A stretch of 64,000 nt of DNA from Rhodospirillales bacterium (GTDB taxonomy: Bacteria > Pseudomonadota > Alphaproteobacteria > Micavibrionales > Micavibrionaceae): positions 372,001 through 436,000 of the forward strand of contig JACKIV010000001.1 in the NCBI GenBank assembly GCA_020638285.1. Reading direction: 5' to 3'. A program made the translations under genes and the position numbers. The notes below the pieces were generated by a model. The model made no database searches. It was not told where the DNA came from and saw only the letters and a list, made by a program, of their open reading frames with translations. Of this stretch, positions 31,425 through 39,993 are shown piece by piece (position 1 is the stretch's first letter; the number at the start of each line of letters is the position of its first letter).

Positions 31425-32888
31425 TCATAAAAGCTTCCCATCCCGCTCTCCGTCATGAAAACGGATGCGGACGGGGGCGGCAGGGGCGCTGGCGCTGGAA
31501 ATCACATGCCCGGCTTCATCGCGCACCAGGGCAAAGCCGCGGGTCAGAACGGCCTGAAAAGACAGGGTTTCAAGCAATCGTCCCGGCAGATCCAGTCGCG
31601 CGTGACGATCCCGGATCACACGAACGCCTGCGCTGGACAGCGATTCGGCGCGAACGGTTAACATCTGCCGGGCCTGAGCGATCCGCGCGCGCGGCGGAGT
31701 CAAACGCCCGGCCAAACCACCCAAACGATGCCCCCGGTCGGAAATATTTTTCCCGGCGGCGCGGTGCAGAGCCTGAATGCGGAAATCCAGCCCGGTTCGA
31801 GCCTCCAGAATCCGGCGGCGGGGATGGAGAATGCGTCCGCCCAGCTCGGCCAGCCGCGTCCGGACACGCCCCAGATTTTTCTCGAACGCCGCGCCGAGGC
31901 GGTGATCGAGATGGTCAAGCCGCTGAATCCGCGCCTCGAACATCCGTTCCGGCTCGCCCATGCGGGCGCAGAGGGACTCCAGTCTCTGGCGGCGATCCGC
32001 AAGCCCGCGCGCCGCAGCGGCTACAAGCCTTTGCCCATCATCCTGAAGCAGGGCCACAAGCGCCAGACGCACCGGCACCGCCATTTCGGCGGCAGCGGTC
32101 GGGGTGGGCGCGCGCCGGTCCGATACGAAGTCAATCAGGGTCGTATCTGTCTCATGCCCTACGGCGGAAATAAGCGGGATCCGGCACGCGGCGGCGGCAC
32201 GCACCACCGACTCCTCGTTAAAGGCCATCAGGTCTTCGAGCGATCCTCCGCCGCGGGCAACGATCAGAACGTCCGGACGTGGAAAATCCTGCGGCAAGGC
32301 ATCAAACCCGGCGATGGCCGCCGCGATTTTCTCCGCCGCGCCCGCGCCCTGAACCGGAACAGGCCAGACGATCACATGACACGGGAACCGATCGCGCAGG
32401 CGGTGCAGAATATCCCGGATGACCGCGCCCGTCGGCGAGGTCACAACCCCGATCACGCGCGGCAGGGCGGGCAGGTCCTGCTTGCGCTCCGGCGCAAACA
32501 GCCCCTCGCCAGCGAGTTTTTTCTTGCGGTCTTCCAGAAGTTTGAGCAGCGCGCCCTGCCCGGCCAGTTCCATCGATTCGATGACAAGCTGGTAATTCGA
32601 TCGCGCCGGATAGGTCGTCACGCGGCCCGTGCAGATCACCTCCATGCCTTCCTCGGGCCGGACAGACAGACGCGCCAGCGTGCCGCGCCAGCATACGGCA
32701 TCGATCACCGCGCCGTCGTCCTTCAGGGTCGTATAGAGATGGCCGGAGGTGTGGACCTTGACCTTTGACAACTCGCCGCGCACGCGCACGCGTCCGAAAG
32801 ACTCCTCAATCGTCCGCTTGAGCGAACCCGCCAGAGAGGTTACAGTGAATTCGGGAACGTTTCCCGCAGGCAAGGGCGTTTCAGACAT
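31425..32888 (-). CDS. xseA: Exodeoxyribonuclease VII large subunit
   Basis: XseA with the small subunit XseB degrades single-stranded DNA from both ends in repair. The 487-residue protein has the N-terminal OB-fold (EFTVTSLAGSLKRTIEE, VRVRGELSKVKVHTSGHLY) and the catalytic region with VVTSPTGAVIRDILHRLRDR, then DVLIVARGGGSLEDLMAFNEE and VGHETDTTLIDFVSDRRAPTPTAAAE. A long coiled-coil region follows. MSETPLPAGN at 32888 has an AGGATGAGGA site; the frame opens at 32924. It is divergent from putA. xseB is not in the window. Confidence 0.97.
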   Translation of the reverse strand: MSETPLPAGNVPEFTVTSLAGSLKRTIEESFGRVRVRGELSKVKVHTSGHLYTTLKDDGAVIDAVCWRGTLARLSVRPEEGMEVICTGRVTTYPARSNYQLVIESMELAGQGALLKLLEDRKKKLAGEGLFAPERKQDLPALPRVIGVVTSPTGAVIRDILHRLRDRFPCHVIVWPVPVQGAGAAEKIAAAIAGFDALPQDFPRPDVLIVARGGGSLEDLMAFNEESVVRAAAACRIPLISAVGHETDTTLIDFVSDRRAPTPTAAAEMAVPVRLALVALLQDDGQRLVAAAARGLADRRQRLESLCARMGEPERMFEARIQRLDHLDHRLGAAFEKNLGRVRTRLAELGGRILHPRRRILEARTGLDFRIQALHRAAGKNISDRGHRLGGLAGRLTPPRARIAQARQMLTVRAESLSSAGVRVIRDRHARLDLPGRLLETLSFQAVLTRGFALVRDEAGHVISSASAPAAPVRIRFHDGERDGKLL

Positions 32889-32935
32889 GTCCTCATCCTG
32901 CCACGCATCGAGGCTTCTGTCCACGAGGTCCGCTC

Positions 32936-35900
32936 ATGACGCCCGATTTCTTTCTGCACGGAATGGACGATGAAGCCGCAGCGGTTCAGCGTCTGGCGAG
33001 CGCCCTGCCCTTCTGGTCACCAGAGCTTTCGGCGCGCGCAAGCGCGGCGGCGGCGGATCTGATCCGATCAAGCCGGGCGCGCGGAAGCAAACGAGGTGCC
33101 ATCGAATCCTTCCTTCAACAATACGGACTGGATACAGCGGAAGGTCTGGCCCTGATGGGACTGGCCGAGGCGCTGCTGCGCATTCCCGATGCCCGGACGG
33201 CGGATGCGTTTATCCATGATCGGCTGGACTCCGCCGCATGGGCGGGCGGCAAGGCAGGGGGCGACTGGCTCACCCGCCTGGCCGGTGACGGGCTGGGGCT
33301 GGCGCGCAAAACGCTGGACTCGAAGCTGGCCCGCGCGGGCGCGCCGGTCATCCGCCGGGCCATCCTGCGCGCGATTGCCGCCATGGGCGCGCAGTTCGTT
33401 CTGGGTGAGACGATAAGCGACGCCTTGAGCAACGCAAAACCCTTTCAAAACAAAGGATACGGCCTGTCTTTTGATTGTCTTGGCGAAGGGGCGCGAAGCG
33501 AGTCCGATGCCCGGACCTATTTTGAGTCCTACGTCGCCGCCATTGAAACCCTCGGCGCGCAAAATCCGGATCCCGGCCAGATCGGCATTTCCGTCAAGCT
33601 TTCGGCCCTGCATCCGCGATACGAACCGGGGCAGGCGGAATTCTGTGTGCCGGAGCTGATTGATCGCCTCTCAAGTCTGTGCCTGAAGGCCCGGGATGCC
33701 GGATTGTCTTTGACCGTGGACGCCGAGGAAAGCTGGCGTCTGCCTTCCTCTATAAAAATCGTCGAAGGGATTGTTCGCAATGGCACCCTGATGAAAGACT
33801 GGACAGGATTCGGTCTGGCGGTGCAGGCCTATCACAAAGCTGCGCTGCCCCTGATTGTTCATTTGACCGATCTGTGCGAACGCGCCGGACGGCGGATTCA
33901 GGTCCGGCTCGTCAAGGGTGCGTACTGGGACGGAGAAATCAAACGCGCGCAGATTCTGGGCCTGTCCGGCTTTCCGGTCTATACACGAAAAAGCAACACG
34001 GATCTGTCTTATCTGGCCTGTGCGGCGCGGCTTTTGTCTGCACGCGGGCGGATTTATCCGATGTTTGCCACGCACAACGCGCACACGGTCGCCGCCGTTC
34101 TGGAAATGGCCAAAGAGGGAAAAAGCAGTGGATTTGAATTTCAACGCCTGCACGGCATGGGCGCGGCGCTGCACGATGAAATTCTAGCGCGCGGATGGGG
34201 GCATAGCCGCCTGTATGCGCCGGTGGGGTCGCACCGGGCTTTGCTGCCCTATCTCGTCCGGCGTCTGCTTGAAAACGGGGCGGGAGCGTCGTTCGTGCAT
34301 AAAATCGCCAATCCGGATTGTTCGCCCGACATACTGGCCGCCGATCCGGTCCGCGAGGCCTGCGCGCATCCGACGAAGACTCACCCGCATATTGCCCTGC
34401 CTTGCGCCGTGTATGGACCGGGGCGCGTCAATTCATCCGGTGTTGATTTATCAGATGATGTGGCTGTGTCAGAAATGCTCTCGGGCATGCGTTGCGCCCG
34501 GTTCGTGCGGGAAGCGGCGCCCCTGATCGGCGGAAAGCTCCTGCGCGAAGGCGCGCCGCGCGATATTGTCAATCCGGCGAACCGGGACGATCCCGTTGGC
34601 CGTGTGTATGACACGTCCCCGGCCTTTGTTCCCAAAGCCTTTGCAACGGCCCGGCGCGGCTTTGCGCTCTGGTCTGAAACGCCAGCCGCGCAGCGGGCAG
34701 ATATTTTACTGAATGCAGCAGACCGGCTGGAGTCCCGGCGGGACGCCTTCATCGCCCTGTGCGTGCGCGAAGCAGGAAAAACCCTTCCCGACGCCATATC
34801 GGAATGGCGCGAAGCCGTCGATTTCTTAAGATATTACGCGGCGCAGGGGCGGTTCCTGTTCGACGAACGCGGCGCGGCGCTGCCCGGCCCCACGGGGGAG
34901 TCCAACACGTTAAGCCTTCACGGGCGAGGCGTGTTCGTGTGCATCAGCCCATGGAATTTCCCTCTTGCCATCTTTACGGGGCAAGTCGCCGCCGCCCTCA
35001 TGGCCGGAAACGCCGTCATTGCCAAGCCTGCGCCGCAAACGCCCTTGATCGCGCTTGAAATGGTCCGCCTTCTCCACGAAGCCGGGGTTCCACCCGATGC
35101 CTTGACCCTTCTGCCCGGCGGGGCGCAGATCGGCGCGGCGATTGTATCGCACCCTGAAACGGCTGGCGTTGCTTTTACCGGATCCACGAATGCGGCGCGC
35201 GCCATCGCCCGCGCTCTGGCCGACAAGGACGGCCCCATCGTGCCCCTGATCGCCGAGACGGGGGGACAGAACGGGATGATCGTGGACTCTACGGCCCTGC
35301 CCGAACAGGTCGTGGACGATGTGATGAGCAGCGCCTTCGGCTCGGCGGGTCAGAGATGTTCGGCGCTGCGCGTCCTGTGCCTTCAGAAAGACATCGCGCC
35401 GGGCATCATCGAGATGCTGGGCGGCGCCATGCAAACGCTGCGCCTTGGCGATCCGGCGCGCCTGTCCACCGATATCGGCCCCGTGATCGACGAAGACGCG
35501 CTCGCCCGCCTCACGCACCACATAACCGTTCTGGGCGCATCAGGCAGAAAAGTCGCGCAGGTTCCCATGCCTGCGGGGCTGGAGGCTAGGGGTCATTTTC
35601 TGGCCCCTTCGGCGTGGGTCATTCCCGATCTGTCGGTTTTGCGCGGGGAAGTGTTCGGACCTGTCTTGCACATTGTGACGTATGAGGCCGGTTCAGAAGC
35701 CCCCATGATCGCGGCGCTCAACGCGACCGGGTACGGACTGACTTTTGGCATGCACAGCCGGATCGACGGCGCGGCGCGCCGGGCGGCGCAAGGAATCCGG
35801 GCGGGGAATGTCTATATCAACCGATCCATGATCGGAGCCGTGGTGGGGGTCCAGCCCTTTGGCGGACAGGGCCTCTCCGGCACAGGGCCAAAGGCAGGCG

Positions 35901-36016
35901 GGCCGCATTACCTCCCGCGCTTTGCCACCGAAAAAACCGTATCCATCAATACGGCAGCCACAGGCGGAAACGCGGCTCTGGTTGCGATGGAGGAGGATAA
36001 AATTATGTTGACATAA
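32936..36016 (+). CDS. putA: Bifunctional proline dehydrogenase / glutamate-semialdehyde dehydrogenase
   Basis: PutA oxidises proline to glutamate in two steps with FAD and NAD. The 1026-residue protein has an alpha-helical arm, a PRODH TIM barrel (about residues 170-470; VRLVKGAYWDGEIKRAQ and FEFQRLHGMG visible), then a P5C dehydrogenase from about 545 with the nucleophile Cys in FGSAGQRCSALRV and the glutamate of IAETGGQNG. The N-terminal ribbon-helix-helix DNA-binding domain of E. coli PutA is absent, as expected for shorter type A proteins, so it should not regulate its own gene. Its last codons supply the -35 of the next promoter. Confidence 0.96.
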   Translation: MTPDFFLHGMDDEAAAVQRLASALPFWSPELSARASAAAADLIRSSRARGSKRGAIESFLQQYGLDTAEGLALMGLAEALLRIPDARTADAFIHDRLDSAAWAGGKAGGDWLTRLAGDGLGLARKTLDSKLARAGAPVIRRAILRAIAAMGAQFVLGETISDALSNAKPFQNKGYGLSFDCLGEGARSESDARTYFESYVAAIETLGAQNPDPGQIGISVKLSALHPRYEPGQAEFCVPELIDRLSSLCLKARDAGLSLTVDAEESWRLPSSIKIVEGIVRNGTLMKDWTGFGLAVQAYHKAALPLIVHLTDLCERAGRRIQVRLVKGAYWDGEIKRAQILGLSGFPVYTRKSNTDLSYLACAARLLSARGRIYPMFATHNAHTVAAVLEMAKEGKSSGFEFQRLHGMGAALHDEILARGWGHSRLYAPVGSHRALLPYLVRRLLENGAGASFVHKIANPDCSPDILAADPVREACAHPTKTHPHIALPCAVYGPGRVNSSGVDLSDDVAVSEMLSGMRCARFVREAAPLIGGKLLREGAPRDIVNPANRDDPVGRVYDTSPAFVPKAFATARRGFALWSETPAAQRADILLNAADRLESRRDAFIALCVREAGKTLPDAISEWREAVDFLRYYAAQGRFLFDERGAALPGPTGESNTLSLHGRGVFVCISPWNFPLAIFTGQVAAALMAGNAVIAKPAPQTPLIALEMVRLLHEAGVPPDALTLLPGGAQIGAAIVSHPETAGVAFTGSTNAARAIARALADKDGPIVPLIAETGGQNGMIVDSTALPEQVVDDVMSSAFGSAGQRCSALRVLCLQKDIAPGIIEMLGGAMQTLRLGDPARLSTDIGPVIDEDALARLTHHITVLGASGRKVAQVPMPAGLEARGHFLAPSAWVIPDLSVLRGEVFGPVLHIVTYEAGSEAPMIAALNATGYGLTFGMHSRIDGAARRAAQGIRAGNVYINRSMIGAVVGVQPFGGQGLSGTGPKAGGPHYLPRFATEKTVSINTAATGGNAALVAMEEDKIMLT

Positions 36017-36035
36017 GTATTTTTATGGATATATT
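36008..36035 (+). promoter_or_regulatory. Consensus promoter overlapping the putA stop codon
   Basis: TTGACA at 36008-36013 is formed by the last two sense codons of putA. TATATT at 36030-36035 follows after 16 bases. This near-consensus sigma-70 promoter would drive the 198-residue gene that starts at 36081. Confidence 0.65.
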
Positions 36036-36080
36036 TGCGCCGGGTTCGTCATAAACCACATTAAGGACAAGGATAAAACC

Positions 36081-36677
36081 ATGAACATTTCAAAGGAAAC
36101 GGCGCAAAAACTTTATAATGCCGGGAAAACAGCCAGAGAGATTCTCGAATGGGGTGCGTCCAAGGCCGCCGTAGGACTTGCCATCTGGTTCGGGGGCGCG
36201 GCTGTCATCGGCGGGTTTGGAAGCCACTTCCAGAAAGGCACCGACAACTCTCAAAACACATACCTTGAAGGTATGAAATATGTTTCGGTCGAAAATTCCG
36301 ACAGCTGCGTCGTGATCGATCCCAGAAAAGAACAGATCGTCACGGTGCAGGGATATCAAAACAGCCGATTCACACAGGTCCTCCGGGCCGCAGCTCCGAT
36401 CATCAGCATGACGGAAGGCGAGGAAGTCGTTCTGGGAAAGGCTCCGGTCTATGCCTCCGCGCCCTGCTCTGTCATCAAAGACGGCATAACAACCTATGAG
36501 AATGGCATTCTCGCCAGAGGCGCAGAATATGCAAATTCAAAGGTTTTGCTCGCAAACCTCCAGAAGGCGCGGGAAGATTTCAACCGGATGGAAGATCTGA
36601 CCTTTACGGTCCAACCAAAGGCTCCTTCCACGGACAACTCTCAAGCGCCGCAGCAGCCGCAGCAGCCGCAGCCATAA
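36081..36677 (+). CDS. Membrane-anchored protein of unknown function (198 aa)
   Basis: The N-terminal 30 residues are amphipathic (KETAQKLYNAGKTAREILE), followed by one hydrophobic segment (VGLAIWFGGAAVIGGFG). The remainder looks exported or cytosolic and soluble, with a Cys in DSCVVID and another in APCSVIK that could pair. The C-terminus is a Gln/Pro repeat (PQQPQQPQP). I recognise no family. It has its own strong promoter and ends seven bases from the convergent serC stop. Confidence 0.72.
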   Translation: MNISKETAQKLYNAGKTAREILEWGASKAAVGLAIWFGGAAVIGGFGSHFQKGTDNSQNTYLEGMKYVSVENSDSCVVIDPRKEQIVTVQGYQNSRFTQVLRAAAPIISMTEGEEVVLGKAPVYASAPCSVIKDGITTYENGILARGAEYANSKVLLANLQKAREDFNRMEDLTFTVQPKAPSTDNSQAPQQPQQPQP

Positions 36678-36683
36678 AACGGT

Positions 36684-37853
36684 CTACGCCGCTTTTTTGA
36701 TCTGATCCGCCTTGGCCGATTCATAAGCCCAATCGAGCCAGGGCGTCAGGGCGGCGATATCGGCGGAGTCCACCGTTGCGCCGCACCAGATTCGCAATCC
36801 GGGCGGCGCGGCGCGGTATCCTGCCACATCATACGCCGCATCCTCTTTCTCAAGCGCCTTCGCCATCATTTTGATAAACGGCTCTTTTTCTGTCTCCGGA
36901 AGAGATTCAAACCACGGGTCGACGATCTTCAGACACACAGAGGTGCAGGAGCGGTTCGGGGCATTGTCTACCAGAAACGCCGCCCAGCTTGAGCCTTCAA
37001 CCCATTGTTCCAGAACGGCCAGATTTTCCCGGCTGCGCCGGATCGTCTCCGCCCGCCCGCCGATCTGTTCCACCCACGCCAGCGCGTCCAGACAATCGGC
37101 CACGGCAATCATGGACGGGGTGTTGATCGTCTCGCCCTTGAAAATTCCGTCCTGAAATTTCTCGCCTTCCTTCAGGCGGAAAATCTTCGGCATCGGCCAT
37201 GGCGGCGTGTAAGACATAATCCGCTCCACCGCGCGGGGCGAAAGCACCAGCATCCCATGCGCCGCCTCGCCGCCCAGAACTTTCTGCCACGACCATGTCA
37301 CCACGTCGAGCCGGTCCCATGGCATGTCATAGGCAAAGACCGCCGATGTGGCATCGCAAATGGTCAAGCCCTTGCGATCCGGCTTGATCCACGCCCCGTC
37401 CGGTACGCACGCGCCCGAGGTTGTTCCGTTCCACACAAACACCACGTCCCGGTCCGTATCCACTTGAGAAAAATCAATCATCTCGCCATAGGGGGCCTTA
37501 AGCACCCGCAGATCGGCGGGCTTGAGGTGGTCTTTCAGGTCCTTGACCCAGTCGGCGCTGAACGCCTCCCACGCCAGAGCGTCCACCCCGTTCGGCCCGA
37601 TCAGATTCCACAGCGCCATTTCAACCGCGCCTGTATCCGAGGCCGGAACGATCCCGATTTTATAATCCGCCGGAATGCCGAGCAAAGCCCGGTGTTTTTC
37701 GATAACGGCCTCAAGCTGCCCCTTAAGCGGCGCGGCGCGATGAGACCGGCCCGTCAAAGAGCCTTTCAAGGCCTCAATGGACCATCCCGGCCTTTTGGCA
37801 CAGGGGCCGGAGGAGAAAAAGGGCCGGGCGGGTTTTTTGTCTGGTTTTTGCAT
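36684..37853 (-). CDS. serC: Phosphoserine transaminase
   Basis: SerC makes 3-phosphoserine from 3-phosphohydroxypyruvate and glutamate with PLP. The 389-residue length fits the alphaproteobacterial type. The family start FFSSGPCAKRPGWS is clear, with SHRAAPLKGQLEAVIE, FVWNGTTSGACVPDGAW and the PLP lysine in TWSWQKVLGGEAAHGM. It follows the small DUF5678-like gene by 28 bases. serA, its usual neighbour in relatives, is missing here, but serB is 0.5 kb away in the opposite direction. Confidence 0.97.
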   Translation of the reverse strand: MQKPDKKPARPFFSSGPCAKRPGWSIEALKGSLTGRSHRAAPLKGQLEAVIEKHRALLGIPADYKIGIVPASDTGAVEMALWNLIGPNGVDALAWEAFSADWVKDLKDHLKPADLRVLKAPYGEMIDFSQVDTDRDVVFVWNGTTSGACVPDGAWIKPDRKGLTICDATSAVFAYDMPWDRLDVVTWSWQKVLGGEAAHGMLVLSPRAVERIMSYTPPWPMPKIFRLKEGEKFQDGIFKGETINTPSMIAVADCLDALAWVEQIGGRAETIRRSRENLAVLEQWVEGSSWAAFLVDNAPNRSCTSVCLKIVDPWFESLPETEKEPFIKMMAKALEKEDAAYDVAGYRAAPPGLRIWCGATVDSADIAALTPWLDWAYESAKADQIKKAA

Positions 37854-37881
37854 GAGTCGGTTGCCTTTGGGGTTGAAAAGA

Positions 37882-38130
37882 TCAAAGGGGATCAGAAGAA
37901 ATAAAGGCGGTCAGGAATTGTCCCGGGTCTGTTCCAGGGCAGGCAATTTTCAAGGCTGAATCCAGATTTTCCAGACTGAATTCCGCTGCGACCACTCCAT
38001 TTCCGCCAACCGCGATCCATCTATCCCGGTATTTCTTTTCCATGGCCTCGGTCCAATGGCTTTCAAGCCATGAAGAAGCGGGGTGTTGCTGGTATGTCTG
38101 GATCTTTACGCCTCTTCTGTTTGTCGCCAT
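37882..38130 (-). CDS. Small protein resembling DUF5678 (82 aa)
   Basis: The core pattern W-I-A-V-G-G-N-G-V-V-A-A, followed by SLENLDSALKIA, resembles the DUF5678 domain (W-V-A then a short hairpin and a helix), whose function is unknown. The start MATNRRGVKIQ at 38130 is better than the upstream ATG at 38154. It lies 28 bases upstream of serC on the same strand, so the two may share a transcript. Confidence 0.65.
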   Translation of the reverse strand: MATNRRGVKIQTYQQHPASSWLESHWTEAMEKKYRDRWIAVGGNGVVAAEFSLENLDSALKIACPGTDPGQFLTAFISSDPL

Positions 38131-38306
38131 ATTTTTTTCTCCCCCCGTTTTCAAAATATTTTCGCCATATTACCCATCCGGTTTCGCTGAGGCAAGCCGG
38201 ATGCCGTCCGGTCTGAATTATTACATAACGATATCTTGCGTATGGCTCCAAAATGTGTTTATAGCGATAAGAGGAATACAGGTCCGACCGGATGAGGAAA
38301 AGTCGT

Positions 38307-39206
38307 ATGACGTACATTGCCACACTGGTCGGGTCTTGCGCCGGAGCCCTGACGGTCGCTCATACCGGCGTGGCGCAAATCCACTTCAAAACCAGTGCGG
38401 CCCCCGATTGGCTGGCACCGGGCCGGGCCGCCGATATTCGCCTGAACGGGGTCAGGCCCTCCCGTGAGAAAATTCTATCTCTCCGGGATTCTTTCTCGGC
38501 GCAAGGCGTGTCCCTGTTCGTTCAGGAGGAAAAAAACCGACGCAAATCCCTTCTGGTTGCCGATATGGAAAGCACGATGGTGGCTTTTGAAGCGTTGGAT
38601 GTGTTGGCGGACATGGCCGGGCAAGGCGACCAGATTCCGAAAATCACGGCCAAAGCCATGAATGGCGAGATTCCATTTCGGCAGGCGCTCGAAGAACGGG
38701 TGGCCTTGCTGAAAGGTCTGCCCGTTTCAAAACTCGAAAGAGCCCTTCAGATCATGCTCAAAACCATCAATCCCGGCGCGCGGGAGCTTGTCTCCACCAT
38801 GAAAGAAAACGGAGCGGTCTGCGTTCTGGTCACGGGCGGTTTTACGTTCTTTGCCCAGTCTCTTGCCGAAAGGCTCGGGTTCGATGCCTGCCACGCCAAT
38901 ACGCTGGAGATTTCTGGCGGCAAACTGACCGGGCGCGTTCTGGAACCTGTTCTGGATCAGGATACGAAACTCAAGTGCCTGAAGACCTATTGCGGAATTC
39001 GGGAAATTTCTCTCTCGGACGCGGTGACCATCGGTGATGGGGCCAACGACCTGCCGATGCTGGAAGCCGCCGGTCTGGGAATCGGTTATTGCCCCAAGCC
39101 CAAAGTCGCGAAAGCCATACAGCATCTGATTCCCAAAGGTGGCCTTGACGCGGCGCTGTACGCGCAGGGATACCGGGAACAGGATATTGCAACCGCTGCG
39201 CCTTAA
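38307..39206 (+). CDS. serB: Phosphoserine phosphatase (HAD superfamily)
   Basis: SerB completes serine synthesis by removing phosphate from phosphoserine. The 299-residue protein has an N-terminal ACT-like region and a HAD domain from about residue 80. Motif I reads VADMESTM: nucleophile Asp86 is kept, but the second acid is Glu88 rather than the usual Asp. The substrate Glu follows in VAFEALD. Motif II is VTGGFTFF, the Lys is in DTKLK, and motif III/IV is IGDGANDLPML. AGGA eight bases before the ATG at 38307 favours this start over 38292. The end overlaps a convergent gene by four bases. Confidence 0.95.
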   Translation: MTYIATLVGSCAGALTVAHTGVAQIHFKTSAAPDWLAPGRAADIRLNGVRPSREKILSLRDSFSAQGVSLFVQEEKNRRKSLLVADMESTMVAFEALDVLADMAGQGDQIPKITAKAMNGEIPFRQALEERVALLKGLPVSKLERALQIMLKTINPGARELVSTMKENGAVCVLVTGGFTFFAQSLAERLGFDACHANTLEISGGKLTGRVLEPVLDQDTKLKCLKTYCGIREISLSDAVTIGDGANDLPMLEAAGLGIGYCPKPKVAKAIQHLIPKGGLDAALYAQGYREQDIATAAP

Positions 39207-39781
39207 TTCGGACCGGATGGTGTTTGATTTATTTTTTCATGGCTCTGGAAGGCATTCAGGTCTCTGAATTGTTCGGCATAGTTCCGAACGCGTTCGAGGC
39301 GGTTTGTCACGCTCTGTAAGGAAATCCCCGGTTTTGCGTTGGCTGCCATGGCGCGACTCCACGCTGTTTCAAGCCGCTCTCTCATCGTGACGAAAACAGG
39401 TTTTTGCACTTCTTCGCACAGGAGAGATCTGATGCCTGAATTAAACCCGAACTTTGTTCCATTCGGATCAAGCCATTCAGGAAGATCTATGTCTTTCAGA
39501 AAAATGCCTTCTGATCCTTTTTGACAAACCCATTTCCCTGCCTGAATTCTTCCCGGCATGAAAAAGAGGGCCGCTTCCTTCTCTTTTTCAAAAGACACGA
39601 CGACAACTCTGGGGCAGGCATCGTCCTGAAATGGATCGTAGAGGATCCAGAATGGGGCTCCTTTGTTGGCGGATGAACGGGTTACATCGAGATCGTTGGC
39701 CTGCGCAAAATCCGTCAGGAAGGCCTCAATGGTTTTCTTCCTCGCTGCAGAAATTTTCAAAATACACTCAGACAGGGCCAT
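39203..39781 (-). CDS. Soluble protein of unknown function (192 aa)
   Basis: I recognise no family. The protein has no signal peptide and is mixed alpha/beta: an N-terminal helix (ARKKTIEAFLTDFAQAND), central strands (PRVVVVSFEKEKEAALFFMP) and a helical C-terminus. Its stop overlaps that of serB by four bases. The base composition is slightly more AT-rich than that of neighbouring metabolic genes. It is transcribed away from hom. Confidence 0.68.
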   Translation of the reverse strand: MALSECILKISAARKKTIEAFLTDFAQANDLDVTRSSANKGAPFWILYDPFQDDACPRVVVVSFEKEKEAALFFMPGRIQAGKWVCQKGSEGIFLKDIDLPEWLDPNGTKFGFNSGIRSLLCEEVQKPVFVTMRERLETAWSRAMAANAKPGISLQSVTNRLERVRNYAEQFRDLNAFQSHEKINQTPSGPN

Positions 39782-39928
39782 ATGGTCTCTCTTTTTTGCT
39801 TTTCCCGGCTTAATTTTTCCATATTAACTTTTCGGCATCCTGCACTTTCCTATGCGCTCCGTCAAGAGCCTTTTCGCCGCATGGGAAGGCAAAACTTACC
39901 CTTCCGTGAAGTCCGGTCCCAAAAACCC

Positions 39929-39957
39929 TTGTGAAAAAGAGAGTTTCCTGTTGTAAA
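39929..39957 (+). promoter_or_regulatory. Putative promoter of hom
   Basis: TTGTGA at 39929-39934 and TGTAAA at 39952-39957 are 17 bases apart. The expected transcript start is about 30 bases before the ATG at 39994. The open frame from 39931 would run through this promoter, which supports the later start. Confidence 0.45.
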
Positions 39958-39993
39958 CTGTCTTTCTCTTTTTTCAGGCTGGAGAGTCTTCAA

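Noticed and set aside
32889..32924. Earlier start of XseA at 32924
   Set aside because: The ATG at 32888 has a good ribosome site and matches the family start; the extension runs toward the putA start.
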